A stretch of DNA of 12,515 nt from Flavobacterium sp. (GTDB lineage: Bacteria > Bacteroidota > Bacteroidia > Flavobacteriales > Flavobacteriaceae), in assembly GCA_030682755.1 (NCBI GenBank), contig JAUXNR010000515.1, positions 1 to 12,515 of the forward strand, given 5' to 3'. The position numbers were made by a program, and so were the translations under genes. The notes beneath the pieces were generated by a model. The model was not told the DNA's origin. It saw only the letters and a list, made by a program, of their open reading frames with translations, and searched no databases. This document shows, piece after piece, positions 6,211 through 12,515 of the stretch (position 1 is the first letter of the stretch; each line of letters starts with the position of its first letter).

Positions 6211-8826
6211 ATGAAGAGTATTAATAAAAATAAAAAGTGGTTTAGAATACTTTTTTTCATGTTAATGTCTTGTCCGTTAATCGGGCAAGGCATTCAACAA
6301 ATGCAAATAGCACCCGAAAACTATTCCTCGTGGGGAAAGTTATTCCTATCAGAGCTGTCTGAAAAGGGCAACTGGGTGAGTTACAAAATGAGCTACGAAG
6401 AAGATACCGATACCTTGTTTATCCAAAATACAAAAACTGCAATCTTGTATAAAATTCCCAAAGGTTCTTCGGGCACATTTTTTAAGGAAGAAGTATACGT
6501 GTGTTTGCTACCCGATAAAAAAGGTGTAGTTATAGATTTAATGAGTGGAAAACAAAATGTACTTGAAAACGTCAATAATCTTGAGTTAATTGAAAACACA
6601 AAAATGGTGGTTCTGAAAAATCAGGATAATGATGGAACACTACAATTAAAAATTAATGACCTTAATACAAATAAGGCTATTATTGAAATCAATGATGTAA
6701 TTGCGTATAGCATAAATCCAAATCAAACAGAAATCATCTACAGTTCAAATTCAAATAATTATAATCAGGTTTCACTTCTAAATTTACAAACGCTAAAAAC
6801 GAAAACAATTTACCATGAAAACACAACCGACTACTTCATTAATTTTAGTTGGCAAAAGCAAGGAAAGTCAGTATCGTTCAGCAAACAAGAAAAACTAAAT
6901 CAACCACTACCTTCCAAGGGAATATATTTTTACAATTTGCTAAACCAAAAAATAAAAAAGCTTGCCCCTTCCAAATTATATGAAGCGACACACGACTATG
7001 ACATCCAAGGATTTTATAGTTCATCAATAGCTATTTCTGAAAATGATAATAGACTATACATAGCATGCGTTTCCAAAAATAAATCAAAAGATGCAAATCA
7101 AAATGTTGACGTTTGGAATGCACTAAATAAGGAAATAGGCACGCGTAAAGATGACATTCGAAAATCAGCATTACTATCATGGAATACAGAAACAGAACAA
7201 GTATTTTTTCTTGGCAAAGAAGATGATCAAATTCTTCAACTAAATGAAAATCAAAATTGTTTGCTTTCATATGCCGAAAGCCACTACAAACCAACCATTA
7301 AAAGTGAAAGCGATGTCGATATTATACTCACAGATCTAAAAACAGGTAAGAGAAGTGTTATTTTAACTGAATTCTCTCGTAATTTTTCCACCTTACATTG
7401 CTCACCAAATGGCCAATATATAACTTATTTTTCAAAAGGAAATTGGTGCATTTATGATGTAAAGAATGAAAAACATACGAACCTAACTCAAAATATACAA
7501 ACCGATTTTTCAGAAGAAGTCTATAGTACAAAAGACAATGACAATTCTGCAGGTTTTGCTGGATGGTCTATGAATAATGACAGTTTCTTTGTCTACGATA
7601 AGTTTGATGTCTGGCAAATTACAGTACTTCCAAATCAAAGCAAAAGAGTGACAAAAGGAAGTGAGGAGTCAATTGTATACCGTTTAGTAAAAGATGTAGC
7701 AAAAGAGGAGAGAAACAAGCCTTTTTTTATTAAAAACACAACTATAATCAATCTAAGCCAACCAATTTTAGTAAAAGGCGAAGCAGTGGACTTTAGTAAA
7801 GAAGGCTACTTTTGGCTTTCAAATGGAAAATTGACACAAGCAACTGAATACGGTTCTTTTCATCTTAGTAACTTGCTATATGCTAAAAAGCAATTAATTT
7901 ATACAAAAGAGAAATACAACGTACCTAAACAACTTATTTTCAAATCGGAAAACTCAAAAGAAAAAGTTCTTTTTCAAAGCAACAGCCAATACAAAAAATA
8001 TCAATGGGGTCATTCTGAATTAATAAAATACACCAACTCAAAAGGTGAAGTACTAAACGGTGTTTTGTTTTATCCATTTAATTTCAATCCAAGTCAAAAA
8101 TACCCGATGGTAGTAAGAATCTATCAGAATTTGGCTTTTACACAGCACCTGTTTACAATACCAAGCTACAGAAATAGTGATGGCTTCAATAAAACAATCT
8201 ACACCAGTCAAGGCTACTTTGTTTTTTCCCCAGATATTAATTATGAAATCGGAAACCCCGGATATTCAGCCCTAGATTGTGTCGTATCAGCTACCAAAGC
8301 AGTTGTAAATAAAGGCAATATTCAAGAAAAAGAAATTGGTTTAATTGGCCACTCGTTTGGTGGCTACGAAAGTTTTTTCATTGCAACACAGTCAAATTTA
8401 TTTTCTACTATTGTAACAGGAGCGGGAGTTTCAGACCTAACCAGTTGCTATTTTACCTTCGGAAAAAGCTACAATAAACCCGAAACTTGGCGGTTTGAAT
8501 TCGGTCAAATGCGAATGGGAAAAAGTTTCTTTGAAGATAAAATAGGTTATTATGATAACTCTCCGATCACTCATCTTGATAAAGTAAACACACCTGTTTT
8601 ATCATGGACGGGTTCAAACGACTTACAAGTAAGCCCCGTTCAGACGATGAATTTCCATATGGGAATGCGTCGTCTAAAAAAAGAACACATGATGCTTCAA
8701 ATTCCCAATGAAGGTCACGTAATCCTAAATCGACAGAACCAAAAAGACTTGACAATAAAGATAAAGGAATGGTTTGATTATCATCTAAAAAAAGGCTCAA
8801 AACCGCTTTGGTCAGAACCTAACTAA
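6211..8826 (+). CDS. S9-family (prolyl-oligopeptidase-like) serine peptidase, secreted
   Basis: The product is 871 aa, fitting long Bacteroidota S9 peptidases. The N-terminus (KNKKWFRILFFMLMSCPLIGQ) is an export signal, probably cut after Q26. LMSC21 could be read as a lipobox, but the proline after the cysteine makes that less likely. Residues about 30-600 are a divergent beta-propeller-like region. The alpha/beta-hydrolase domain covers about 615-865 and carries the full triad: Ser715 in GHSFGGYES, Asp804 in TGSNDLQVS and His836 in NEGHV. All catalytic residues are present, so it should be active. The propeller normally limits access to short peptides. The gene starts 2 nt after the susD stop, implying translational coupling, and is closed by a strong terminator. 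Expected role: hydrolysis in the periplasm or on the envelope of a peptide captured by the SusC/SusD pair. An esterase activity cannot be excluded. Confidence 0.95.
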   Translation: MKSINKNKKWFRILFFMLMSCPLIGQGIQQMQIAPENYSSWGKLFLSELSEKGNWVSYKMSYEEDTDTLFIQNTKTAILYKIPKGSSGTFFKEEVYVCLLPDKKGVVIDLMSGKQNVLENVNNLELIENTKMVVLKNQDNDGTLQLKINDLNTNKAIIEINDVIAYSINPNQTEIIYSSNSNNYNQVSLLNLQTLKTKTIYHENTTDYFINFSWQKQGKSVSFSKQEKLNQPLPSKGIYFYNLLNQKIKKLAPSKLYEATHDYDIQGFYSSSIAISENDNRLYIACVSKNKSKDANQNVDVWNALNKEIGTRKDDIRKSALLSWNTETEQVFFLGKEDDQILQLNENQNCLLSYAESHYKPTIKSESDVDIILTDLKTGKRSVILTEFSRNFSTLHCSPNGQYITYFSKGNWCIYDVKNEKHTNLTQNIQTDFSEEVYSTKDNDNSAGFAGWSMNNDSFFVYDKFDVWQITVLPNQSKRVTKGSEESIVYRLVKDVAKEERNKPFFIKNTTIINLSQPILVKGEAVDFSKEGYFWLSNGKLTQATEYGSFHLSNLLYAKKQLIYTKEKYNVPKQLIFKSENSKEKVLFQSNSQYKKYQWGHSELIKYTNSKGEVLNGVLFYPFNFNPSQKYPMVVRIYQNLAFTQHLFTIPSYRNSDGFNKTIYTSQGYFVFSPDINYEIGNPGYSALDCVVSATKAVVNKGNIQEKEIGLIGHSFGGYESFFIATQSNLFSTIVTGAGVSDLTSCYFTFGKSYNKPETWRFEFGQMRMGKSFFEDKIGYYDNSPITHLDKVNTPVLSWTGSNDLQVSPVQTMNFHMGMRRLKKEHMMLQIPNEGHVILNRQNQKDLTIKIKEWFDYHLKKGSKPLWSEPN

Positions 8827-8828
8827 AT

Positions 8829-8867
8829 ACAAATCAGCTTCGCAAACGGGAAGCTGATTTGTTTTTT
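8829..8867 (+). terminator. strong intrinsic terminator of the susC-susD-peptidase operon
   Basis: A perfect 13-bp stem (8829-8841 with 8850-8862, core CAGCTTC/GAAGCTG) with an 8-nt loop is followed by six T (8862-8867). It starts 3 nt after the peptidase stop codon. It also lies just beyond the 3' end of the convergent minus-strand operon and may work in both directions, although the minus-strand T-run is weak. Confidence 0.92.
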
Positions 8868-8880
8868 AAACGGCCTTCAA

Positions 8881-9156
8881 CTAATTACTTATTTTGTATA
8901 AAGGCACATTACAAGGAGAAGTCTCTGTTGCTTTTCCCCAAAGGTTAACATTCTCATACTGACAAACGTCACCAAATTCAGTAGTACACATAATCTCAGC
9001 ACGACATGGCTCTAATACCGATATAAATCGGTAACCTTGTTGATGTGAGGAAGTGGTTGCTTTCTTACTCATGGCATGAGTTGAAAATGCTCCTAAAATC
9101 CCAAGTAAAACGAATGCCATTGGCATAAACATTTTTTTAAATTGAAAATTTTTCAT
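8881..9156 (-). CDS. small secreted four-cysteine protein, DUF6520-like
   Basis: The product is 91 aa from ATG 9156. Residues 1-28 are a signal peptide (KKMFMPMAFVLLGILGAFSTHA). The mature part of about 63 aa has four cysteines at 51, 57, 65 and 82, in the pattern C-x5-C-x7-C-x16-C, and ends CNVPLYKISN. This matches what I recall of DUF6520 proteins, small envelope proteins of unknown function common in Flavobacteriia and Sphingobacteriia, often next to MauE/DoxX-like genes. The even number of cysteines suggests two disulfides outside the cytoplasm. It is the last gene of the minus-strand cluster, 81 nt after the preceding gene. I cannot assign a function; possibilities are a secreted signal or effector peptide, or a redox client of the MauE-like protein upstream. 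Confidence 0.85.
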   Translation of the reverse strand: MKNFQFKKMFMPMAFVLLGILGAFSTHAMSKKATTSSHQQGYRFISVLEPCRAEIMCTTEFGDVCQYENVNLWGKATETSPCNVPLYKISN

Positions 9157-9214
9157 AATAATAAAATTTTGGTTATTGATCTACTCTTTTTCAGGTTTTC
9201 GATCGATTCCCTGC

Positions 9215-9226
9215 TACTGGCCAGTA
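9215..9226. promoter_or_regulatory. 12-bp perfect palindrome between the propeller-like gene and the small secreted protein gene
   Basis: TACTGGCCAGTA is self-complementary and lies 11 nt past the stop at 9238. On the plus strand it runs into TTTTTTAT, a weak terminator shape; on the minus strand no T-run follows. It could be an operator for the small-protein gene, or an mRNA hairpin that separates expression levels of the two genes. Confidence 0.35.
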
Positions 9227-9237
9227 TTTTTTATAGT

Positions 9238-10311
9238 TCATTCATACTTCTTTAGTAGTTCAGATCGTAATTGATACTTAACTATTTTATCACCAACTAA
9301 TGCATAGAGAGTATGGTCATCAACAGTAAAACTTTTCATCTTTGAATTACCAATATGATAAACATAAAAACTCAAAACATAACGCTTCCCAACCAAATCA
9401 TAAACGTCAATAATGCTTGCGTTTTTCCAATTAACTGCCAATTCAAATTGACCTCGCAACATCGAATGATTAAATAAGAAATTACCATAGGTTGCACTTG
9501 ATTTATTGACAATCAGCGGAGGAGAGGCGAAGGTCTTGATAGACTTACCTTTAATTTCCTTGAGTTCGATGGTTGATTTACTAATAGTATCAATAGTTTT
9601 ACCTCTATAAAGTAATGCTAAGCTGGGCTTAAACACAGTAAATTCATTTCGATACCGATGCATATAACAGAGTAAATCGAGTTGCTTATTATAAAGCAAC
9701 GTCCCATCTGTATCAATTATGCCATCAAGCTGTTTTTCTAAAAGTGTACTTGATAAATTCACGTCAGCCGTATCACGCAAATCGTACACTCCAATAATAT
9801 TCTCTCCACTTTGAGGGGCAATATACCTGACCGCATTTCGTACAGAATCAATAGGTACCACCTGCGAGAAAAAGTTGCCGGAATTAATCTTTAGTGAAGC
9901 TTTCCAATCAAATACTGAGCCTTGAAACAAATAAGGTATCGACCCTTCATAAACATAAAAATTAGTATCATAAACCTTGACCTGTGGCTTATGAAACGGT
10001 AAGTCTTTTTCATCAAGCTCAATGAAAAACTGCTCCTTTCGTTGCAATAAAGTGTCAAGAAGTAGCATTTGAAGTGGGGCTGTAATATTGCCTAAGTAAA
10101 TAGTTGAATCTTCTATTCCCGAAAAATAATAAGAATTAAAACCCAAATCAGCTTGATTCACTTCTGTTGCAAAATGGGGTGGAAATTGCCGAATAAAGGA
10201 GTTCGTATACTGAATACTTTTCTCCGATTGTTGAAAAAGAAAAATAACAGATAATGTGCCAACAACTAAGCAACAAAGTAAGGCTACTATTTTAATAGTT
10301 AGTGATTTCAT
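9238..10311 (-). CDS. membrane-anchored protein of unknown function, possible beta-propeller
   Basis: The product is 357 aa. Residues 5-27 (TIKIVALLCCLVVGTLSVIFLFQ) are one hydrophobic segment, either an uncleaved anchor or a signal peptide. The rest is hydrophilic and rich in repeated beta-strand-like segments, such as KVYDTNFYVYEGSIPYLFQGS, IDTDGTLLYNKQLDLLCYMHRY, ASIIDVYDLVGKRYVLSFYVY and HTLYALVGDKIVKYQL. This is the look of a divergent beta-propeller facing the periplasm, and I recall hypothetical proteins of this kind next to MauE/DoxX-like genes in Pedobacter and relatives. No catalytic motif is recognisable. Its ATG overlaps the MauE-like stop by 4 nt (ATGA), so the pair is translationally coupled and probably forms a functional unit at the inner membrane. 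The propeller assignment is inference from pattern only. Confidence 0.85.
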   Translation of the reverse strand: MKSLTIKIVALLCCLVVGTLSVIFLFQQSEKSIQYTNSFIRQFPPHFATEVNQADLGFNSYYFSGIEDSTIYLGNITAPLQMLLLDTLLQRKEQFFIELDEKDLPFHKPQVKVYDTNFYVYEGSIPYLFQGSVFDWKASLKINSGNFFSQVVPIDSVRNAVRYIAPQSGENIIGVYDLRDTADVNLSSTLLEKQLDGIIDTDGTLLYNKQLDLLCYMHRYRNEFTVFKPSLALLYRGKTIDTISKSTIELKEIKGKSIKTFASPPLIVNKSSATYGNFLFNHSMLRGQFELAVNWKNASIIDVYDLVGKRYVLSFYVYHIGNSKMKSFTVDDHTLYALVGDKIVKYQLRSELLKKYE

Positions 10312-10748
10312 CTGGTAAATTTTAATTGTGTAACATCAGGATGTAGTAAAATAGCTAGTACAACCTGAATTATAAATGCAATGTTAAAGAGTAGATGCTG
10401 ATTCCATGTCATTTTCTCTAAAACTCCTCCACAGGAACAAGGAACAAAACTGCTATAAGTAAGAATAAGATAGATGTAAACCGTAAACATCACCATTAAT
10501 ATAAACGAACCAAACAAACCAAACAAGCGTGTAGTGGGCAATAAAATAAGAACAACGATGAACAACTCAATAGCAGGCACTAGCCATGAAATAATAGAAG
10601 CATAGGCACTAAGCAATGGCGATTGCCCCAACTGCACCTGAAAATTCTCATAATCCAACAACTTACTGACAGCTGCATAGACAAATAATAAAACATACAA
10701 GTAGCTTACAACTAAAACAAAACTATTTTTTATTTTATCAGAAATCAT
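10308..10748 (-). CDS. MauE/DoxX-family redox-associated membrane protein
   Basis: The product is 146 aa, with four hydrophobic segments near residues 10-30, 48-68, 76-98 and 117-138. After the third comes FVPCSCGGVLEKMTWNQHLLFN, the CxCGG-type motif of Bacteroidota MauE-like proteins, with two cysteines placed at the membrane surface. From family knowledge MauE/DoxX relatives are linked to electron transfer and to disulfide formation or maturation of exported proteins. It is the first gene of a minus-strand unit, overlapping the next gene by 4 nt. Downstream a secreted protein with four cysteines is encoded, a natural candidate client, though this link is inference. A palindrome 11 nt before the start (10760-10773) may be a regulator site. 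Confidence 0.9.
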   Translation of the reverse strand: MISDKIKNSFVLVVSYLYVLLFVYAAVSKLLDYENFQVQLGQSPLLSAYASIISWLVPAIELFIVVLILLPTTRLFGLFGSFILMVMFTVYIYLILTYSSFVPCSCGGVLEKMTWNQHLLFNIAFIIQVVLAILLHPDVTQLKFTR

Positions 10749-10759
10749 AATAACTGAGT

Positions 10760-10773
10760 TTTCAATATTGAAA
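10760..10773. promoter_or_regulatory. 14-bp perfect palindrome in front of the MauE-like gene
   Basis: TTTCAATATTGAAA is its own reverse complement and lies 11 nt upstream of ATG 10748. It falls inside the predicted leader if the candidate promoter at 10823-10850 is real. AT-rich palindromes of this size also arise by chance, so the operator call is tentative. Confidence 0.35.
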
Positions 10774-10822
10774 TATTTAATCCTAGAAAATTCCTTCTAT
10801 CCGTTTAAATAAGTGGTTCAGA

Positions 10823-10850
10823 AAAAATTAACTACCGTAAAATTCTACAA
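10823..10850 (-). promoter_or_regulatory. weak candidate promoter of the MauE-like/propeller operon
   Basis: On the minus strand TTG (10850-10848), a 17-nt spacer, then TAATTTTT (10830-10823), one base from TAnnTTTG. It lies in the 167-nt gap after the AraC gene and would give a leader of about 70 nt. There is no clear intrinsic terminator after the AraC gene, so read-through from it is also possible. Confidence 0.25.
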
Positions 10851-10915
10851 TATTTATTTATAACACTATGCAAATCAAGCATTTCGTTATCCAATTCCAA
10901 AAACAGCCTATCAAT

Positions 10916-11806
10916 TTACTTCCTCGCAACCTCACTTGGTGAAAACCCATACTTTTTTCTAAATGCCTTATAAAAATTCAAATAACCCACAAACCCACAC
11001 TGAAAAGCAACCTCTTTCAACGGTAAATCGGTTTGTAAAATGAGTAAGTAGGCTTTCTTCAACCGCTCATCTTGATAAAATTGATACACACTGGTCTGAT
11101 AATGCTCACGGAATCCATGACGTATTTTGTGCTCCTCACTACCAAACAATGAGGCTAGCGACTTTAAAGAAGGTAATGGAGCGTTCAAATGCTCCAAAAT
11201 ATAAGTATGAACTTTCTCAATGACATCCGCTTCTGCTCTCGCTTTCTCAATTGCAACAGAAGGAATCTGGTTCAAAAAAGGAGTGTCTTTCAAAATAACT
11301 TCAGCAGATAGTACAAACACGAACTGTTTGACAAGGCTACTACTAACCGAACAAAACAAAGGCAGCTTAAATCCATCAACAGTCAAAAAAAGCAATTCCG
11401 TCGTAACAAAAAAAGAAGTCTCACTTTTTACTTGCGCAAGTAAATCGTTCCAAACCAATTTAGAAGAATCATCCAGCAAGCTTTCAAAAAGCAGACTCTG
11501 AATTACTTCTGATTCATACTTTAAACGTTCAACAACAGTATAATTAAAATCGACTATTCTGTAATTGGAGTCCAGAACAAATACAAATTGATTCAGATGC
11601 TCAAATGAAGAATATGGCGGAACCATACCCTGATCCAAAGCCAATGCTCGAATTCGGTCACCATGTTCTGATAAAGACAATATAATGGCATCATATTCAT
11701 CATCTAAAGTGCCCATATCCAAAACAACAGTCTTTCTACCGGTTGCCAAGTCAAACAACAACTGATAAATAATTCTGAGTTTTTCCTCTTGATTTGACAT
11801 AGACAT
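10916..11806 (-). CDS. AraC-family transcriptional regulator with an N-terminal PAS-like sensor domain
   Basis: The product is 296 aa. Residues about 68-180 resemble a PAS domain (FVFVLDSNYRIVDFNYTVVERLKY...LFLTVDGFKLPLFCSVSSSL...FVFVLSAEVI), which could sense a small ligand, redox state or a partner protein. Residues about 195-294 are the AraC double HTH: LPSLKSLASLFGSEEHKIRHGFREH for the first, and LPLKEVAFQCGFVGYLNFYKAFRKKYGFSPSEV for the second, with the usual family signature. There is no membrane segment, so it is cytoplasmic. Start: ATG 11806, with a second ATG at 11800; I see no strong ribosome site to choose between them. It reads in the same direction as the MauE-like operon and is the likely dedicated regulator of the module. 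Its own promoter region carries two strong inverted repeats. Confidence 0.93.
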   Translation of the reverse strand: MSMSNQEEKLRIIYQLLFDLATGRKTVVLDMGTLDDEYDAIILSLSEHGDRIRALALDQGMVPPYSSFEHLNQFVFVLDSNYRIVDFNYTVVERLKYESEVIQSLLFESLLDDSSKLVWNDLLAQVKSETSFFVTTELLFLTVDGFKLPLFCSVSSSLVKQFVFVLSAEVILKDTPFLNQIPSVAIEKARAEADVIEKVHTYILEHLNAPLPSLKSLASLFGSEEHKIRHGFREHYQTSVYQFYQDERLKKAYLLILQTDLPLKEVAFQCGFVGYLNFYKAFRKKYGFSPSEVARK

Positions 11807-11813
11807 ACAATAG

Positions 11814-11871
11814 AATTTGATAGATTTTGCAACTGTCAGAGTAGTAAAAAGTCAAACAAACCTATCAAATT
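11814..11871. promoter_or_regulatory. 10-bp inverted repeat in the leader of the AraC gene
   Basis: AATTTGATAG (11814-11823) and CTATCAAATT (11862-11871) are perfect reverse complements, 38 nt apart. The near arm ends 8 nt from the AraC start codon. The two arms could be half-sites for a looped regulator, or in the mRNA form a stem that holds the start region. Confidence 0.45.
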
Positions 11872-11886
11872 ATACCAATCTAAACT

Positions 11887-11916
11887 AAAACTTAAGTATT
11901 GGATTCTAGAATCCAA
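11887..11916 (-). promoter_or_regulatory. candidate AraC promoter with an 18-bp palindromic operator between its boxes
   Basis: On the minus strand TTG (11916-11914), 19 nt, then TAAGTTTT (11894-11887), one base from TAnnTTTG. The perfect palindrome TTGGATTCTAGAATCCAA (11899-11916) covers the -33 box and most of the spacer. It extends to 24 bp (11896-11919) with one mismatched pair. This position is what is expected of a repressor or autoregulatory site. There is no T-run, so it is not a terminator. Confidence 0.5.
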
Positions 11917-12074
11917 CACCTAATTTTCAAGGAAAAAGCTAAAAAAGATTGCGGTATTAAAAAGAGACGTTCCCAATAAATAAAACCCTTCAAAAAGAAA
12001 AGTAACCTCTTTTAAATGGTGAAAAAAAGCACAATTCAAAAAAAATCAAAATCCACAACTATAAAATGAAAAAG

Positions 12075-12116
12075 ACTATGCAATTCCAAAATTCAACTAT
12101 GCAATTCCAGAATTTC
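12075..12116 (+). repeat. 21-bp tandem repeat, two units (right copy)
   Basis: Units at 12075-12095 and 12096-12116 are identical at 18 of 21 positions (consensus ACTATGCAATTCCARAATT). The same unit occurs at 724-744, in the same orientation, near the other end of the window. The 21-nt period keeps the reading frame, giving Thr-Met-Gln-Phe-Gln-Asn twice. Confidence 0.75.
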
Positions 12117-12234
12117 ACACCCAAACAATTGTTCCAAACAAAAACCAAACTTAGTTTTGTCAACACCAAAAACAACTGTAATTGAATAAAACTCGTTGAA
12201 TATAAAAAAAATTCTTAGTAAAACCAAAATGACG

Positions 12235-12249
12235 CTCTCGTGTGGAGAG
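12235..12249 (+). promoter_or_regulatory. small hairpin in the leader of the RteC-like gene
   Basis: CTCTC pairs with GAGAG around GTGTG, 24 nt before the start codon. It lies in a short GC-richer patch in otherwise A-rich DNA. The role is unknown; a leader structure is the simplest reading. Confidence 0.3.
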
Positions 12250-12273
12250 AAATTTAGGGTGAGTTAAACAACC

Positions 12274-12515
12274 ATGAAAAACTACGCAAACCAACTCCTC
12301 AATCAACTCGAACAACAACTCACTAAAATCATCCCTTTAGTGGAAGAAGACCCTATTCAAAATTGTTCGCTGGCAATCAATATACTGATGGAAGGTTACC
12401 AAAAGTTAAGAACTGCCTTTATCAATAAAAATAACAGTCAAGAAGAAGAAATTGATTTCTTCAAAAATGACAAACCCAAACTAACAAGCCAAATAATTTA
12501 TTTTAACGAAATATA
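12274..12515 (+). CDS. RteC-like protein, N-terminal fragment (runs off the right edge)
   Basis: The frame from ATG 12274 is open to the end, giving 80 codons. The protein begins MKNYANQLLNQLEQQLTKI, then has a helical stretch. It contains QEEEIDFFKNDKPKLTSQIIYFNEI at about 56-80, which matches the conserved 'EEI.FFK..KP...S.LIYY' segment of RteC proteins. RteC is known as a regulator of excision of Bacteroides tetracycline-resistance conjugative transposons, but RteC-domain genes also occur widely in Flavobacteriia and Sphingobacteriia outside recognised transposons. The remaining two-thirds of the protein and its neighbours are outside the window. I am fairly sure of the family and unsure of the role. 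Confidence 0.8.
   Translation, partial: MKNYANQLLNQLEQQLTKIIPLVEEDPIQNCSLAINILMEGYQKLRTAFINKNNSQEEEIDFFKNDKPKLTSQIIYFNEI

Larger units (their letters stand above)
11807..12273. other. 467-nt gene-free region between the AraC and RteC-like genes
   Basis: It contains the AraC promoter region with a 10-bp inverted repeat (11814-11871) and an 18-bp palindrome (11899-11916). A long A-rich stretch (about 11925-12070) follows in which I see nothing specific. Then come the 21-bp tandem repeat (12075-12116) with a doubtful 39-codon frame over it (12066-12185), and a small hairpin (12235-12249) before the RteC-like start. No convincing plus-strand promoter for the RteC-like gene is visible; the best is TTTG, a 19-nt gap and TAATTGAA, a poor match. 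Confidence 0.6.

Noticed and set aside
6271..6288. Lipoprotein cleavage site at Cys21 of the S9 peptidase
   Set aside because: LMSC resembles a lipobox, but proline at the next position and a good later cut site after GQ make an ordinary signal peptide more likely.
11220..11501. Plus-strand 93-codon frame
   Set aside because: It lies wholly antisense to the PAS domain of the AraC-type gene, whose domain pattern is clear.
11899..11916. Palindrome read as a bidirectional terminator
   Set aside because: No T-run follows on either strand and it lies upstream of, not after, the AraC gene.
12075..12116. CRISPR array
   Set aside because: The 21-bp units are directly adjacent with no spacers and there are no cas genes.

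Overview
The window looks like chromosomal or island DNA from a member of the Bacteroidota, in the Flavobacterium/Pedobacter/Sphingobacterium range; the sequence alone does not fix the genus. The reasons are a clear SusC/SusD outer-membrane uptake pair, a MauE/DoxX-type membrane protein with a CSCGG motif, a DUF6520-like small secreted protein, an RteC-type protein at the right edge, strongly AT-rich intergenic DNA, weak Shine-Dalgarno signals, and promoter-like boxes resembling the Bacteroidota TTTG / TAnnTTTG type.

Left edge (1-1100, minus strand): a truncated N6-type DNA methyltransferase overlaps by 8 nt a small XRE-type DNA-binding protein. This looks like a controller protein plus the modification subunit of a restriction-modification system. 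A second, independent XRE regulator (843-1097) follows, closed by a strong terminator. A 667-nt gene-free stretch (1098-1764) comes next. It is dense with structure: a palindromic operator candidate, a perfect TAnnTTTG box, nested stems ending in an intrinsic terminator (a candidate ~200-nt small RNA), a REP-like hairpin, an octamer CTCAGNNN repeat and a leader hairpin just ahead of susC.

Centre (1765-8867, plus strand): a tight three-gene operon, susC-like, susD-like and S9 serine peptidase, with gaps of 16 and 2 nt, ends in a 13-bp-stem terminator. Together these would bind a ligand at the cell surface, import it across the outer membrane with TonB energy, and cleave it, most plausibly a peptide, in the cell envelope.

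Right (8881-11806, minus strand): converging on that operon are a PAS-AraC regulator, then a MauE/DoxX-like membrane redox protein, a membrane-anchored protein that may be a beta-propeller (4-nt overlap), and a small secreted four-cysteine protein. The likely picture is one accessory module made of two convergent operons and a dedicated AraC-type regulator, with its own putative operators. From 11807 to 12273 there is regulatory or repeat DNA, and an RteC-like gene runs off the right end. A 21-bp repeat occurs on both sides of the whole module (724-744 and 12075-12116), in the same orientation.
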